A stretch of 64,000 bases of DNA. Origin: Methylobacterium sp. J-070. GTDB lineage: Bacteria; Pseudomonadota; Alphaproteobacteria; Rhizobiales; Beijerinckiaceae. The DNA lies in assembly GCF_022829385.1 (NCBI RefSeq), contig NZ_JAKSXX010000201.1:62001-126000 (forward strand). Direction: 5' to 3'. The translations under genes were made by a program, and so were the position numbers. Positions within the stretch are counted from its first letter, which is position 1. Each line of letters opens with the position of its first letter. The notes under the pieces were generated by a model. That model was not told the DNA's origin. It was given only the letters and a program-made list of their open reading frames with translations, and made no database searches. Shown piece by piece: positions 1 to 8,796 of this stretch.

Positions 1-923
1 TCCCGGTCCAGGGCGAGCAGGATCTTGCACAGGCCGGTGAGCGCGGCGAGGTCGCCGCCGGCCTTCACCTGGTGGTACTGGGTCGAGATCCGGGTGGCCG
101 AGCGCGTCACCATCTCCACCGGCGATTGCGGGTTGGTGAAGCGCTCGAGCCCGCGCTCGCGCAGCGGATTGAAGGTGATGATCTGCGCGCCCCGGCGCCT
201 TGCCTCCTGGAGCGGGTGGAGCATCCGGGGCGCGTTCGAGCCGACGTTCTGGCCGAAGAAGAAGATCAGGTCGGTGGTCTCGAAATCCTCCAGCAGCACC
301 GTGCCGACCGGCGCGCCGATCGATTGCGGCAGCGCCACCGAGGTCGGCTCGTGGCACATGTTGGAGGAATCCGGCAGGTTGTTGTTGCCGTAGAGGCGCG
401 CCAGCAGCGCCCACATGTAGCTGGTCTCCAGGGAGGCCCGGCCGGAGGCGTAGAACACCACCGATCTCGGGTCGTCCTGGCGCAGGGCCTTCAGCTCCCG
501 CCCGATCTCGGCGAAGGCGTCCGACCAGGACACCGGCCGGTAGCGGTCGCTGGCGGGGTCGTAGCGCATGGGGTGCGTGAGGCGGCCCTGCTCCTCCAGG
601 GCGTAGTCGCTCCAGCCGAGCAATTCGGTGACGGTGTGGGCCGCGAAGAAGTCCGGGGTCGCGCGCCGACGCGTCTGCTCCCAGGCGGTGGCCTTGGCGC
701 CGTTCTCGCAATACTCGAAGGCGAGCGGCTTCGCCGGCTTCGCCCAGGCGCATGACACGCACATGAACCCGTCCGGCTTGTTCTGCTTCAGCAGCATCGC
801 CGAGCCGGTGACCGGCACGCCCTCGCGGGTCAGGATCTCGACGAGGGACCGGGCCGAGCCCCAGCCGCCTGCCGGTCCGTCATAGGGCTCGATGCGCACA
901 TCGTCGGTCTTCTGCTCGGCCAT
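1..923 (-). CDS. FdhF/YdeP-family molybdopterin oxidoreductase, N-terminal part
   Basis: The window edge cuts this gene, leaving the first 307 codons. It reads on the minus strand from an ATG at 923. The protein resembles the large molybdenum-cofactor oxidoreductases of the FdhF/YdeP family (formate-dehydrogenase-like alpha subunit). Visible marks are a Cys-X2-Cys pair at about residues 55-58 (MCVSCAW), the SNMCHEPTS segment near residue 190 that sits at the molybdopterin site in this family, and FFFGQNVGSNAPR of the cofactor-binding fold. There is no twin-arginine signal at the start, so it is probably cytoplasmic. The substrate cannot be told from sequence; many family members are not true formate dehydrogenases. 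The family call is firm, the function is not. Confidence 0.85.
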   Translation of the reverse strand, partial: MAEQKTDDVRIEPYDGPAGGWGSARSLVEILTREGVPVTGSAMLLKQNKPDGFMCVSCAWAKPAKPLAFEYCENGAKATAWEQTRRRATPDFFAAHTVTELLGWSDYALEEQGRLTHPMRYDPASDRYRPVSWSDAFAEIGRELKALRQDDPRSVVFYASGRASLETSYMWALLARLYGNNNLPDSSNMCHEPTSVALPQSIGAPVGTVLLEDFETTDLIFFFGQNVGSNAPRMLHPLQEARRRGAQIITFNPLRERGLERFTNPQSPVEMVTRSATRISTQYHQVKAGGDLAALTGLCKILLALDR

Positions 924-1015
924 GCCGTCCTCCACTCCGGCACGCAAGCGACCGGACAGGTGGAACGCGCGAGGCCGCGGGTCGGATCACGGCCGCGTCG
1001 ACGCGGGGGCCTCTG

Positions 1016-1303
1016 TCAGGAGACGGCCGCGAGCTTGTCGGCCATGGACTGGTCCTTGTCCCGCCGCGTCGAGAAGATCAGCGTGAAGAAGGTCCGCTGG
1101 ACGCCGAGTTCCGCGAGCCGCGCCTCGCAGCGCTCGGCCAGGGCGCAGATCTCGGACAGCTCGGCCTCGATGTTGGTGCCGTTGGGATGCATCGTGGCGG
1201 TGAGCCCGCTGGCCTCGACGATCGCCTTGATCTCGCGGACATAGGGCGAGACCGACGGCCCGACGCCCATCGGGACGATGCACAGGTCGGCCGATACCTT
1301 CAT
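1016..1303 (-). CDS. MTH1187/YkoF-type thiamine-binding small protein
   Basis: This 95-residue protein begins MKVSADLCIVPMG and contains the typical pattern of the MTH1187/UPF0045 family: an N-terminal strand with VPMGVG, then SPYV and a conserved MHPNGTNIEAE segment. Structurally characterised relatives are ferredoxin-like tetramers, and some have been linked to thiamine or hydroxymethylpyrimidine binding. No riboswitch is visible upstream. An in-frame upstream start at 1339 exists, but the ATG at 1303 matches where family proteins begin. It lies between the molybdoenzyme gene and a tRNA gene, which gives no functional clue. Cytoplasmic; the family call is good, the ligand unknown. Confidence 0.75.
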   Translation of the reverse strand: MKVSADLCIVPMGVGPSVSPYVREIKAIVEASGLTATMHPNGTNIEAELSEICALAERCEARLAELGVQRTFFTLIFSTRRDKDQSMADKLAAVS

Positions 1304-1371
1304 GATGATCGCCTGATCGGGGAGACGCCGGCCCCCCATGGCCGCGGGCGGCGCGGGCGGGCAGCGTGGGA

Positions 1372-1445
1372 TGGAGCGGGTACCGGGAATCGAACCCGGG
1401 TATTCAGCTTGGAAGGCTGCTGCTCTACCATTGAGCTACACCCGC
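1372..1445 (-). tRNA. tRNA-Gly(UCC)
   Basis: On the minus strand the 74 bases fold as a complete cloverleaf. The acceptor stem is GCGGGTG against TACCCGC (one G-U pair). The D arm is GCTC/GAGC, the anticodon loop is CTTCCAA with anticodon UCC, and the T arm is CCGGG-TTCGATT-CCCGG. The 3' CCA is encoded. The gene stands alone, downstream of the minus-strand BKACE gene and upstream of the MTH1187-type gene. Confidence 0.97.
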
Positions 1446-1683
1446 GCGGGCGGACCGTTAGCACGCCGGTGGGCGCCTGAGAAGGTGGCCCGGGACGGTG
1501 TCCGATCGCCCCGCGACACGGGACCCGACACCGGACCGAGACCGCTCGCATCGGCTGTCCCGTTCGCGCCTCTGGAAGTGGCTGTGGCCGGGATCACCCG
1601 ATCGGGACCGGCCCAGAGCCGGTGTCCGCAGTTGCCCTCCCGCGCCGAGCCGGCGTCCGCCGCGGTGCCCAGCGCCCAGCGCT

Positions 1684-2526
1684 CTACCCGAGTCCGAGCG
1701 CCGCCCGGGCCTCGGCGGGCGTGGCGACCCGGCGGCCGTGGCGCGCCACGGCCTCGGCGGCCAGCTCGACCAGCTCGGCGTTGCTCGCCGCCAGCCTGTC
1801 CTTCGTGACCCGGATGTTGTCCTCCAGGCCGGTGCGGACCGCGTCGGCGCCGCGGGCGAGCGCCCAGTCCATCACCACGGCCTGATTGCGGCCGATCCCG
1901 GCGGCCGTCCAGGTCGCCTCCGGCAGGATCCGTCGGGTCTCGGCGAGGAGGATGTCGAGCAGGTGCTCCTCGGCCGGCATCGCGTTCTGGACGCCCATGA
2001 CGAACTGCACGTGCGGGCGCGCGTCGATCAGGCCCGCCTCCACCAGCCGCTTGGCCCCGTGCAGGTGCGAGAGGTCGAAGACCTCGATCTCGGGCCGCAC
2101 ACCGTACTGCTTCATCTGGCCGGCGAGGTCGGTCACGAGGCTCGCGGAATTCTCGTACACGATGGTGGGGAAGTTGACCGAGCCGGTGGACAGCGAGGCC
2201 ATATCGGGTCGGTGCTTCAGCGACAGTCCCCGGGCGGACGGATCGCGCCCGCGGCCGCCCGTGGAGAACTGGACGATCATCCCGGGGCAGTGCTTGCGCA
2301 GCCCCTCCTGAACGGCCGCGAACTTCTCCGGATCGGAGGAGGGCGACTCGTCGTCGTTGCGCACGTGGATGTGGCAGAGGGTGGCACCCGCCTCGAAGGC
2401 CTGATGCGTCGACTCGATCTGCTCGGGCACGGTGACCGGCACGGCCGGGTTGTCCTTCTTGCGCGGCACCGAGCCGGTGATCGCCACCGCGATCACCACG
2501 GCTGCGGCGTTTCCGGATCCTGCCAT
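1684..2526 (-). CDS. BKACE (DUF849) beta-keto acid cleavage enzyme
   Basis: A 280-residue protein of the DUF849/BKACE family. These are zinc-dependent TIM-barrel enzymes that condense a beta-keto acid with acetyl-CoA to give a CoA ester and acetoacetate; Kce of lysine fermentation is the model. The metal-binding His-X-His is seen at residues 52-54 (LCHIHVRNDDE), and the substrate-binding SLSTGSVNFP and QFVMGVQNAMP segments are present. The ATG at 2526 is preferred because GGAGGA lies just upstream on the minus strand; a GTG 18 bases earlier is poorer. It is divergent from aroQ. The keto acid used cannot be read from sequence, and the neighbours (aroQ, pyrE, pyrC) do not hint at one. Confidence 0.85.
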   Translation of the reverse strand: MAGSGNAAAVVIAVAITGSVPRKKDNPAVPVTVPEQIESTHQAFEAGATLCHIHVRNDDESPSSDPEKFAAVQEGLRKHCPGMIVQFSTGGRGRDPSARGLSLKHRPDMASLSTGSVNFPTIVYENSASLVTDLAGQMKQYGVRPEIEVFDLSHLHGAKRLVEAGLIDARPHVQFVMGVQNAMPAEEHLLDILLAETRRILPEATWTAAGIGRNQAVVMDWALARGADAVRTGLEDNIRVTKDRLAASNAELVELAAEAVARHGRRVATPAEARAALGLG

Positions 2527-2702
2527 CGCGTATCCTCCGTGCACGTCCCTCGGACCGGCGCCCGGGATAGCGCCGCGCGCTTGGAAACAGAACCGCCCGA
2601 ACCGAGACAGCCGGGCCCGACACGGGACATCCGCGCGCCGGTGACAGGGTGGGCTTGTGTTGGGCCGGCGCTTGCCGCACCTCTCGGACCGCGAGGGATG
2701 CG

Positions 2703-3170
2703 ATGAACGACACCGTCCTGGTCCTGAACGGGCCGAACCTGAACCTGCTGGGCCTCCGCCAGCCGGAGATCTACGGCCGCGAGACGCTGGCCGACGTCGA
2801 GGCCCTGTGCCGCGAGACCGCCTCCGGCCTAGGGCTGCGGATCGATTTTCGCCAGAGCAACGCCGAGCACGGGCTGATCGACGCGATCCACGAATTCCGG
2901 GTCGGTTCGGCCGGGATCGTCATCAACGCCGGCGCCTACACCCACACCTCCGTGGCGATCCTCGACGCGCTTAACACCTGCGAGGTGCCGGTGATCGAGT
3001 GCCATATCTCGAACGTCCACCGGCGGGAGGCGTTTCGCCACCAGTCCTACGTGTCGCTCGCCGCCACCGCCGTGCTGGCGGGCTTCGGGACGGGCGGCTA
3101 CGCCCTCGCCATCCGGCACCTCGCGCATCTGCGGGCCGACAAGCCCCTGCGGACCGACAAGACCGCCTGA
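2703..3170 (+). CDS. aroQ: 3-dehydroquinate dehydratase, type II
   Basis: AroQ dehydrates 3-dehydroquinate to 3-dehydroshikimate in the shikimate pathway. The 155-residue length fits the small dodecameric type II enzymes. The start NGPNLNLLG is the family signature. Arg19 and the catalytic Tyr24 lie in GLRQPEIYG, and the catalytic His101 is in IECHISN; all three are at their usual positions. The ATG at 2703 is chosen over an upstream in-frame start because the first strand then begins where it does in homologues. An accB-accC pair often follows aroQ in related genomes, but here a 140-base gap leads to pyrE instead. Confidence 0.95.
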   Translation: MNDTVLVLNGPNLNLLGLRQPEIYGRETLADVEALCRETASGLGLRIDFRQSNAEHGLIDAIHEFRVGSAGIVINAGAYTHTSVAILDALNTCEVPVIECHISNVHRREAFRHQSYVSLAATAVLAGFGTGGYALAIRHLAHLRADKPLRTDKTA

Positions 3171-3313
3171 GGCGCGGATAGCGCCGCGATCAGGGTTGAC
3201 GCTGGCGGAGACAGGGGAGAGGAGGGCGGTCAGGCCCCATTTTCACGCGCGCTCCCCGGCGGGACTGGTCCTGACGTCCCCGGAGAGCGCCTCGAGCGGA
3301 GCGCGCACGCCGC

Positions 3314-4015
3314 ATGACCAGCCCCTTCCTGCCCCTCGACCGGAAGGTCATCGCCCGCGAGGCGGCCAAGATGTTCCTGGAGATCGGGGCGGTCCTCTTC
3401 TACAAGGACGAGCCGTTCAAGTTCACCTCCGGCTGGGCGAGCCCGGTCTACACCGACAGCCGGAAGATCATCTCGTATCCGCGCCTGCGCGCGACGCTGA
3501 TGGATTTCGCCACCGCCACGATCGTGCGCGAGATCGGCTACGAGTCGCTGACCCACATCGCGGGCGGCGAGACCGCCGGCATCCCCTTCGCCGCCTGGAT
3601 CGCCGACCGGCTGATGCTGCCGATGCAGTACATCCGGAAGAAGCCCAAGGGCTTCGGCCGCAACGCGCAGATCGAGGGCGAGGTGGTGGCGGGTGCCCGC
3701 ACCCTGCTGGTGGAGGACCTCGCCACCGACGGGCGCAGCAAGGTCAACTTCTGCAAGGCCCTGCGCGATTCCGGCGCCACGGTCGATCACTGCTTCGTGC
3801 TATTCTACTACGACATCTTCCCCGACAGCGCCGCGCTGATGCAGGAGATCGGCATCAAGCTCCACTACCTCACCACGTGGTGGGACGTGCTGGCGGTGGC
3901 CAAGGAGATGGGCACCTTCGATCCGAAGACGCTCGCCGAGGTCGAGCGCTTCCTCAACGCCCCGGCCGAGTGGTCGGCGGCCCATGGCGGCATTTCCTCG
4001 TTCGGGCAGGCCTGA
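3314..4015 (+). CDS. pyrE: Orotate phosphoribosyltransferase
   Basis: PyrE joins orotate to PRPP to give orotidine 5'-phosphate in de novo pyrimidine synthesis. The 233-residue protein shows the orotate-binding FTSGWASPVYTDSR segment (residues 37-50) and the PRPP loop as VEDLATDG (133-140). It is the alphaproteobacterial long form with an extended C terminus. Its stop is only 4 bases before the pyrC start, so the two are almost certainly cotranscribed and supply neighbouring steps of one pathway. Confidence 0.95.
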   Translation: MTSPFLPLDRKVIAREAAKMFLEIGAVLFYKDEPFKFTSGWASPVYTDSRKIISYPRLRATLMDFATATIVREIGYESLTHIAGGETAGIPFAAWIADRLMLPMQYIRKKPKGFGRNAQIEGEVVAGARTLLVEDLATDGRSKVNFCKALRDSGATVDHCFVLFYYDIFPDSAALMQEIGIKLHYLTTWWDVLAVAKEMGTFDPKTLAEVERFLNAPAEWSAAHGGISSFGQA

Positions 4016-4019
4016 GATC

Positions 4020-5066
4020 ATGGGCGCCGCCGACCAGATCACGATCCGCCGTCCCGACGACTGGCACATCCACCTGCGCGACGGCGCGATGCTGAAGGCG
4101 GTGCTGCCCTACACGGCGGCGCAGTTCGCCCGGGGCATCATCATGCCGAACCTCGTGCCGCCGGTGACCCGTGTGGCCGCCGCGCAGGCCTACCGCGCGC
4201 GGATCCTGGCGGCCGTGCCGGAGGGCATGGACTTCACGCCGCTGATGACCTGCTACCTGCGGGACGACACCGATCCGGACGAGATCGAGCGCGGCTTCAT
4301 GGAGAAAGTCTGGATCGCCGCCAAGCTCTATCCGGCCGGCGCGACCACGAATTCGCACGCGGGCGTCACCGACCTGCTCGGGATCGCCCCCGTACTGGAG
4401 CGGATGGAGCGGATCGGCATGCCGCTCCTGATCCACGGCGAGGCCACCGACCCGGAGATCGACATCTTCGACCGCGAGGCCGCCTTCATGGAGGGCAGCC
4501 TGATCCCGCTGCTCGCCCGCCATCAGGGGCTGAAAGTGACGGTGGAGCACGCCACCACGGCGGAGATCCTCGACGTGGTCCGGGAGAACCGCGCGCGCGT
4601 CGCGGCGACGATCACGCCCCATCACCTCGTGATCAACCGGACCCACATCTTCCAGGGGGGCTTGCGCCCGCACCTGTACTGCCTGCCGGTGGCCAAGCGC
4701 GAGCGGCACCGTCTGGCCCTGCGCGCGGCCGCGACCTCCGGGGAGGCCTGCTTCTTCCTGGGGACCGATACGGCCCCGCATGTCCGCGGCGCCAAGGAGG
4801 CGTCCTGCGGCTGCGCCGGCGTGTTCTGTGGGCCCTCCGCGCTTCAGACCTACGTGCAGGTGTTCGATGAGGAGGGGGCGCTGGATAAGTTCGAGGCCTT
4901 CGCGTCGCTCAACGGCGCGCGCTTCCACGGGCTGGAGCCGAATGCCGCGACCGTGACGTTGGAACGCCGCCCGGGCCGCGTCGCCGAGGCAGTCTCCGTG
5001 GAGGACACCACCGTCGTGGTGTTCCGCGGCGAGGAGACGATGCCCTGGTCGGTGGCATTGGAATAG
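4020..5066 (+). CDS. pyrC: Dihydroorotase, class II (E. coli PyrC type)
   Basis: PyrC closes N-carbamoyl-aspartate to dihydroorotate. The 348-residue protein has every metal and catalytic residue at exactly the E. coli numbering: His16 and His18 (DWHIHLRDG), the carboxylated Lys102 (AAKLYPAG), His139 (LLIHGE), His177 (VEHATT) and Asp250 (LGTDTAPH). The ATG at 4020 follows pyrE by 4 bases; an earlier in-frame ATG would overlap pyrE and add residues not seen in homologues. It is the last gene before the AT-rich islet. Confidence 0.96.
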   Translation: MGAADQITIRRPDDWHIHLRDGAMLKAVLPYTAAQFARGIIMPNLVPPVTRVAAAQAYRARILAAVPEGMDFTPLMTCYLRDDTDPDEIERGFMEKVWIAAKLYPAGATTNSHAGVTDLLGIAPVLERMERIGMPLLIHGEATDPEIDIFDREAAFMEGSLIPLLARHQGLKVTVEHATTAEILDVVRENRARVAATITPHHLVINRTHIFQGGLRPHLYCLPVAKRERHRLALRAAATSGEACFFLGTDTAPHVRGAKEASCGCAGVFCGPSALQTYVQVFDEEGALDKFEAFASLNGARFHGLEPNAATVTLERRPGRVAEAVSVEDTTVVVFRGEETMPWSVALE

Positions 5067-6765
5067 GTGTCAGCGGAAGGGGCTCCGTCGAGCAGGCGTA
5101 TAATCAGGTGAACGCTCCGGTGCTATCAGAAGCGCTGGAGGCCGGGGCGATACGCCGTCTAAGGCACCAAGATCATAGGAGATGGGGGTGATGACGAAGC
5201 TCTGAATACGGATCTTGAACCCTATAGGTTTATTCTATGGCAGTCTGGCCGCTGAGATCTCGGCCTGAATTTGGAATATCTCTAATCAGCTCCTCATCAA
5301 AGATATCATCTGCGGGAATTCGCGTCAGGGCTGATTTTTCGGTTGGCGTCATGTTTTTGATAAAAGACAGAATCGCATCCGGTGTGATCGAGTAGTCTAG
5401 ATTGAAGCCAGATATTTCTTCTCGATAGCCGATGCTTTGTAGGAGATCAGTCAAAGTTTTCCATGCGGTGAGGCTGAAGCTGGGCGTTTCATTCTCTGAG
5501 CGGCCCATCAAAACGAAATCAACCTTAGGCAAAAATGCAGGCAATCCATCGCCCCAGACGATTACGGTCTGTGCTGCGTGACTGATGCCAAAGTACATGA
5601 TGCGCGGAAGAAATTGCCTTTCCCCGTATTGCGCGGAGCGCGCTGGAAGTTCATAGTTCCACCGCCAAGTTTCGTGAAGACGTGCCGTAGGTAAACTCCA
5701 GATTTTGTGCTTACTTTGGGATAGGATCGCCTGCACGGCGAAACGGTTGCCAAAGTTCCATCCTCGCAAGAAGCCCTCGTTCGTATAGGGCCCGTTTTCC
5801 ATGCCATGCATCTGCGGATCGTGGATTTTGCACGGCAGCGCTGCAACAATAGATGAGAGTTCTTGCTGTGCTTCCAGCCCAAAAAAGCTTGGACGGCAGT
5901 AGTTTATGTTAAAATGTCCGTTTATGAGGCTTTTTCTGAAAATTTTTTTCCCATTTTCTGTAAATCTAAATGCAAAATAGACTCCGGTTTCTTTATTTTT
6001 GTAAATAAATTCGTTGCCAGATATCTGATAGCTTCTTCTTGTTGAAAAGTAATCTATAATAGTCGGCATTTTGACTGGCGAGTGAAATTCAAAATATAGA
6101 TCATAGCTCATGATGAATCTTTGCTCGCGGAACCTTGATTTTAAGCTTGCGCCCTATTGAAGATATTCAAATTGAGACGCAGTGAATTTTTGTACATCTA
6201 AGCATCGTTGCGCATCCGAGGCCGAAGGATATGTGACTCGAATGAGGATTTTAACTTTGCGTGGCAACAGAGCATAGCTTTGTGGCGCATGCAACGATTT
6301 TGATATACACTTAAAATCAGTCGAATGATCGAGAAATTTCAATACGTAATCTTTAAATATGCATTATGTTTATAAAGACATTATAATATAACGTGATTGG
6401 GTTGCTTCGAAGCGCCGTCGGAAGGCACGAAGGACCCGGATGCGCATCATAAACTGTGTCGGTCGCTTATACCGCACGAAGCGCGGTTGGCGTCGAGAGC
6501 GGCTGGTGGTGCAGTTCTGAGCTTGCCATAGGCATATCGCAGCTGCTGACGGATATCGCCGCTTGAACCTTCGCCGCTCGGGTGTCGACCTCAAGTTCCT
6601 TGAGATGCGGTGATTTCGTTTCGGCTTCAATTTTTAGGTCGCAGATGAGCCGCGGAGATTCTAATTCGTTCTGGCGGCCGCCGATGCTGCTCCGCCAAAT
6701 GGCGGCCCTACGACGTATCCGCAGCCGACACGGACTGTAATCATCCCTTCGAAGGACGGAAGCCG
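5067..6765. other. AT-rich islet between pyrC and the amidase gene
   Basis: From a little after the pyrC stop to about 6660 the DNA turns visibly AT-rich, with runs such as aaaatttttt and tatataacg, against a GC-rich background on both sides. It holds one convincing gene (5230-6111, minus). The roughly 550 bases at 6112-6660 contain only short open frames with no recognisable product. I see no transposase, integrase, tRNA fragment or clear flanking direct repeat. The composition suggests recent acquisition. Confidence 0.6.
5230..6111 (-). CDS. Unrecognised protein with YDLYF start, AT-rich gene
   Basis: I do not recognise this 293-residue protein with confidence. It starts MSYDLYFEFHSP, has a NKETGVYFAFRF segment at about residues 39-50, and is rich in aromatic and polar residues. 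It has no signal peptide and no transmembrane segment, so it should be cytoplasmic. The YDLYF start and a (N/K)E-(D/E)TGVYF motif recall an uncharacterised bacterial family; this is a recollection, not a search result. Its codon use is much more AT-rich than its neighbours', which points to horizontal transfer. There is no partner gene on either side. A role as an immunity-type or accessory protein is possible but unproven. Confidence 0.7.
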   Translation of the reverse strand: MSYDLYFEFHSPVKMPTIIDYFSTRRSYQISGNEFIYKNKETGVYFAFRFTENGKKIFRKSLINGHFNINYCRPSFFGLEAQQELSSIVAALPCKIHDPQMHGMENGPYTNEGFLRGWNFGNRFAVQAILSQSKHKIWSLPTARLHETWRWNYELPARSAQYGERQFLPRIMYFGISHAAQTVIVWGDGLPAFLPKVDFVLMGRSENETPSFSLTAWKTLTDLLQSIGYREEISGFNLDYSITPDAILSFIKNMTPTEKSALTRIPADDIFDEELIRDIPNSGRDLSGQTAIE

Positions 6766-8211
6766 ATGCAGGACGCGCGACAGGACGGCATCACGGCCAT
6801 GGGTGCGGTGGACCTCTCCGCCGCCATCCGCGGCCGGATCGTCTCCTGCGTCGAGGTGATGCGCGCCTATCTCGCACGGATCCACCGTCTCAACCCCCAG
6901 GTGAACGCCATCGTGGCCCTGCGGGACGACGCGGCGCTTCTGCAGGAGGCCGAGGCCGCCGACGCCGTCCTGGCGCGCGGCGAGGCCGTCGGCCCGCTGC
7001 ACGGCTTTCCGCTGGCCGTGAAGGATCTCGATCCGGTGCGCGGCCTGCGGTTCACGCAGGGGTCCCCGATCTTCGCCGACCGGATCGCCGACGCGGATTC
7101 GCTCATGGTGGCCCGGCTGCGCGCCGCCGGGGCGATCTTCATCGGCAAGACCAACGTGCCCGAATTCGGCCTCGGCTCGCACAGCTTCAACCCGGTCTAC
7201 GGCGCCACCGCCAACGCCTACGACACGGCGAAGAGTGCGGGCGGGTCGAGCGGCGGCGCCGCGGTGGCGGTGGCCCTGCGGATGCAGCCGGTCGCCGACG
7301 GCAGCGACCATGCCGGGTCGCTGCGCAACCCGCCGGCCTTCAACAACTGCTACGGCCTGCGCCCGGCCTGGGGGCGGATCCCGGCCGAGGCCAAGGACGT
7401 GTTCAGCCCCGGGCTCGCGGTGCTCGGGGCGATCGGCCGGACGCCGGCCGATATCGGCCTGATGCTCTCCGTCCAGGCCGGCTACGACCCGCGCTGCCCG
7501 AACGCGATCCGGCAGGATCCGTCCGCCTTCGCGAGCCCGCTCGCCCGGGACTTCCGAGCCACCCGGATCGCGTGGCTCGGCGATTGCGGCGGCCAGATCC
7601 CGTTCGATGCCGGGGTGCTCGACCTCGGGCGGTCGGCGCTGAGGACCTTCGTCGAGATCGGCTGCATCGTCGAGGAGGCGGTGCCCCGCTACGACATGGA
7701 GCAGCTCTGGCAGGATTGGTTGGTGCTGCGGGCGCTGACCGTCGCGGCGGCGCTGCGCCCGCTCTACGACGAGCCGCGCCATCGGGCCCTGCTCAAGCCG
7801 GAGGCCGCCTGGGAGGTCGAGCGGGGGCTCGCGCTGAACGCCGATCGGATCATCGCGGCCCTGGAGGGGCGCACGCGCTGGTACGAGACCCTGCGCCGGT
7901 TCATGGAGGCGTACGACTATCTCGTGATGCCGTCGACGCAGGTCTTCCCCTTCGACAAGGCGCTGCGCTGGCCCGAGACCGTCGGCGGCCGGCGGATGGA
8001 TACCTATCACCGCTGGATGCAGACCGTGATCCCCGTGACCATGGCGGGCCTGCCGGCCCTCGACGTGCCGGCCGGGTTCGGCGAGGCCGGATTGCCCACC
8101 GGCATCCAGATCGTCGGCCGCAACCACGGCGAGCTCGCCTGCCTGCAACTCGGCGCGGCCTACGATGCGGCGAGCAACTGGGTCCGACGCGTGCCGCCGC
8201 CGCTGACCTGA
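6766..8211 (+). CDS. Amidase-signature family amidase
   Basis: A 481-residue amidase-signature enzyme that hydrolyses amide bonds. The Ser-cisSer-Lys triad is visible as Lys86 (AVKDLD), a cis-Ser at 161-162 (SAGGSSGGAA) and the nucleophile Ser185 in DHAGSLRNPP. This last segment differs from the GatA-type DTGGSIR and is closer to the form I recall from aryl-acylamidase-like members. There is no GatB or GatC nearby, so it is not a tRNA amidotransferase subunit. No signal peptide is seen. The natural substrate is unknown. The start at 6766 lies just after the AT-rich islet and the gene itself is GC-rich and native-looking. Confidence 0.88.
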   Translation: MQDARQDGITAMGAVDLSAAIRGRIVSCVEVMRAYLARIHRLNPQVNAIVALRDDAALLQEAEAADAVLARGEAVGPLHGFPLAVKDLDPVRGLRFTQGSPIFADRIADADSLMVARLRAAGAIFIGKTNVPEFGLGSHSFNPVYGATANAYDTAKSAGGSSGGAAVAVALRMQPVADGSDHAGSLRNPPAFNNCYGLRPAWGRIPAEAKDVFSPGLAVLGAIGRTPADIGLMLSVQAGYDPRCPNAIRQDPSAFASPLARDFRATRIAWLGDCGGQIPFDAGVLDLGRSALRTFVEIGCIVEEAVPRYDMEQLWQDWLVLRALTVAAALRPLYDEPRHRALLKPEAAWEVERGLALNADRIIAALEGRTRWYETLRRFMEAYDYLVMPSTQVFPFDKALRWPETVGGRRMDTYHRWMQTVIPVTMAGLPALDVPAGFGEAGLPTGIQIVGRNHGELACLQLGAAYDAASNWVRRVPPPLT

Positions 8212-8212
8212 G

Positions 8213-8388
8213 TGGGGCCGCTGCGCGCGGTTCCTGCGTGGAGCCCAGGTCGCGTTCCGCTCTCGCTCCCTGCGCCCGGGAGAGGGCCGCGTGCTGTCTC
8301 CTCGTCGGCCCCCTTTCCCGGACAGGTGAAGCGACAGCGTAACCTGATCCGGGGCCCGGCACAGGAAGCGCCGCGAACGCGGCTCCAC
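8213..8388. repeat. Imperfect palindromic repeat element, copy A
   Basis: Two arms of roughly 60-80 bases face each other around a short centre at about 8292-8303. The left arm contains ctgcgcccgggagagggcc (8270-8288). The right arm carries its inverse in ggccccctttcccggacag (8307-8325). Matching blocks continue outward, such as tcctgcgtgg against cccggcacagga. The same arm sequence recurs at 14430-14592. The element lies between the amidase stop and the ilvB promoter and has no coding content. Confidence 0.65.
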
Positions 8389-8421
8389 GACCGAACCGGC
8401 GCGAACCGACGCACGGATGCG

Positions 8422-8450
8422 TTGACCGCCCCCGCGCTCTCCGCTATGAG
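8422..8450 (+). promoter_or_regulatory. Candidate sigma-70-type promoter of ilvBN
   Basis: TTGACC at 8422-8427 and TATGAG at 8445-8450 are separated by 17 bases, close to the consensus housekeeping promoter. Transcription would start near 8457 and produce a leader of about 340 bases before ilvB, containing the leader peptide and attenuator. Confidence 0.6.
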
Positions 8451-8524
8451 GCCCGACGCTCCGCGCGCCAGCCGTGACCCATCCGGGGATCGGGCGGTCG
8501 CCGCGGGGCAGGTTCGGATATCCG

Positions 8525-8575
8525 ATGACCACGGTCCTTATTGTAGCGCTGGCGTCACCGACGGGGCGGCCCTGA
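8525..8575 (+). CDS. ilv leader peptide (attenuation)
   Basis: A 16-codon frame reads MTTVLIVALASPTGRP and stops at a TGA. Codons 4-7 are Val-Leu-Ile-Val, followed by another Leu at codon 9; these are the three amino acids made by the downstream ilv enzymes. It lies between a good promoter and an intrinsic terminator about 170 bases before ilvB, the classical layout for ribosome-mediated attenuation. Starvation would stall the ribosome on the Val/Leu/Ile codons and favour read-through. The Shine-Dalgarno sequence is weak. The coding call rests on codon content and position rather than homology search. Confidence 0.75.
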   Translation: MTTVLIVALASPTGRP

Positions 8576-8586
8576 GATAGGGCCGC
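8566..8586 (+). promoter_or_regulatory. Leader hairpin overlapping the leader-peptide stop (1:2 stem)
   Basis: GCGGCCCT (8566-8573) pairs perfectly with AGGGCCGC (8579-8586) around the loop GAGAT, and the leader-peptide TGA sits at the top of the stem. A ribosome finishing the peptide would melt it, and one stalled upstream would leave it free. The right arm could instead pair with GGTCCCT in the terminator (with a bulged T), giving a possible antiterminator. Confidence 0.55.
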
Positions 8587-8607
8587 GATCCGGGCGGTGG
8601 CGCATGC

Positions 8608-8630
8608 AGGGTCCCTCGGGGCCCTTTTTT
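8608..8630 (+). terminator. Attenuator (intrinsic terminator) upstream of ilvB
   Basis: AGGGTCC (8608-8614) pairs with GGGCCCT (8619-8625), one pair being T-G, around a CTCG loop. Six T residues follow at 8625-8630. It lies 33 bases after the leader-peptide stop and 166 bases before the ilvB start, so it can only act on leader transcription. Confidence 0.75.
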
Positions 8631-8796
8631 GTTGCCCGCGTCCGGGCGGGCGGGACTGGTGTGGACGGGTATCCGAGGCGATAGGCACCTTCGGGCGAGG
8701 CGGGGACCGCCCCGCGTGACGGGGATGCCGTGAGAGAGGACGGGGCAGGGCGGCGGTCCAGGGATCGCCGTGGCTCCGGAGAGCGAGGAGACGAGC

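Noticed and set aside
6370..6630. An 86-codon minus-strand frame in the AT-rich islet
   Set aside because: Arg-rich, no ribosome site and no recognisable family; it could be a worn transposon piece but nothing supports that.
6766..8211. Assignment of the amidase as GatA
   Set aside because: The nucleophile segment is DHAGSLRNPP instead of the DTGGSIR form, and gatC and gatB are not adjacent.
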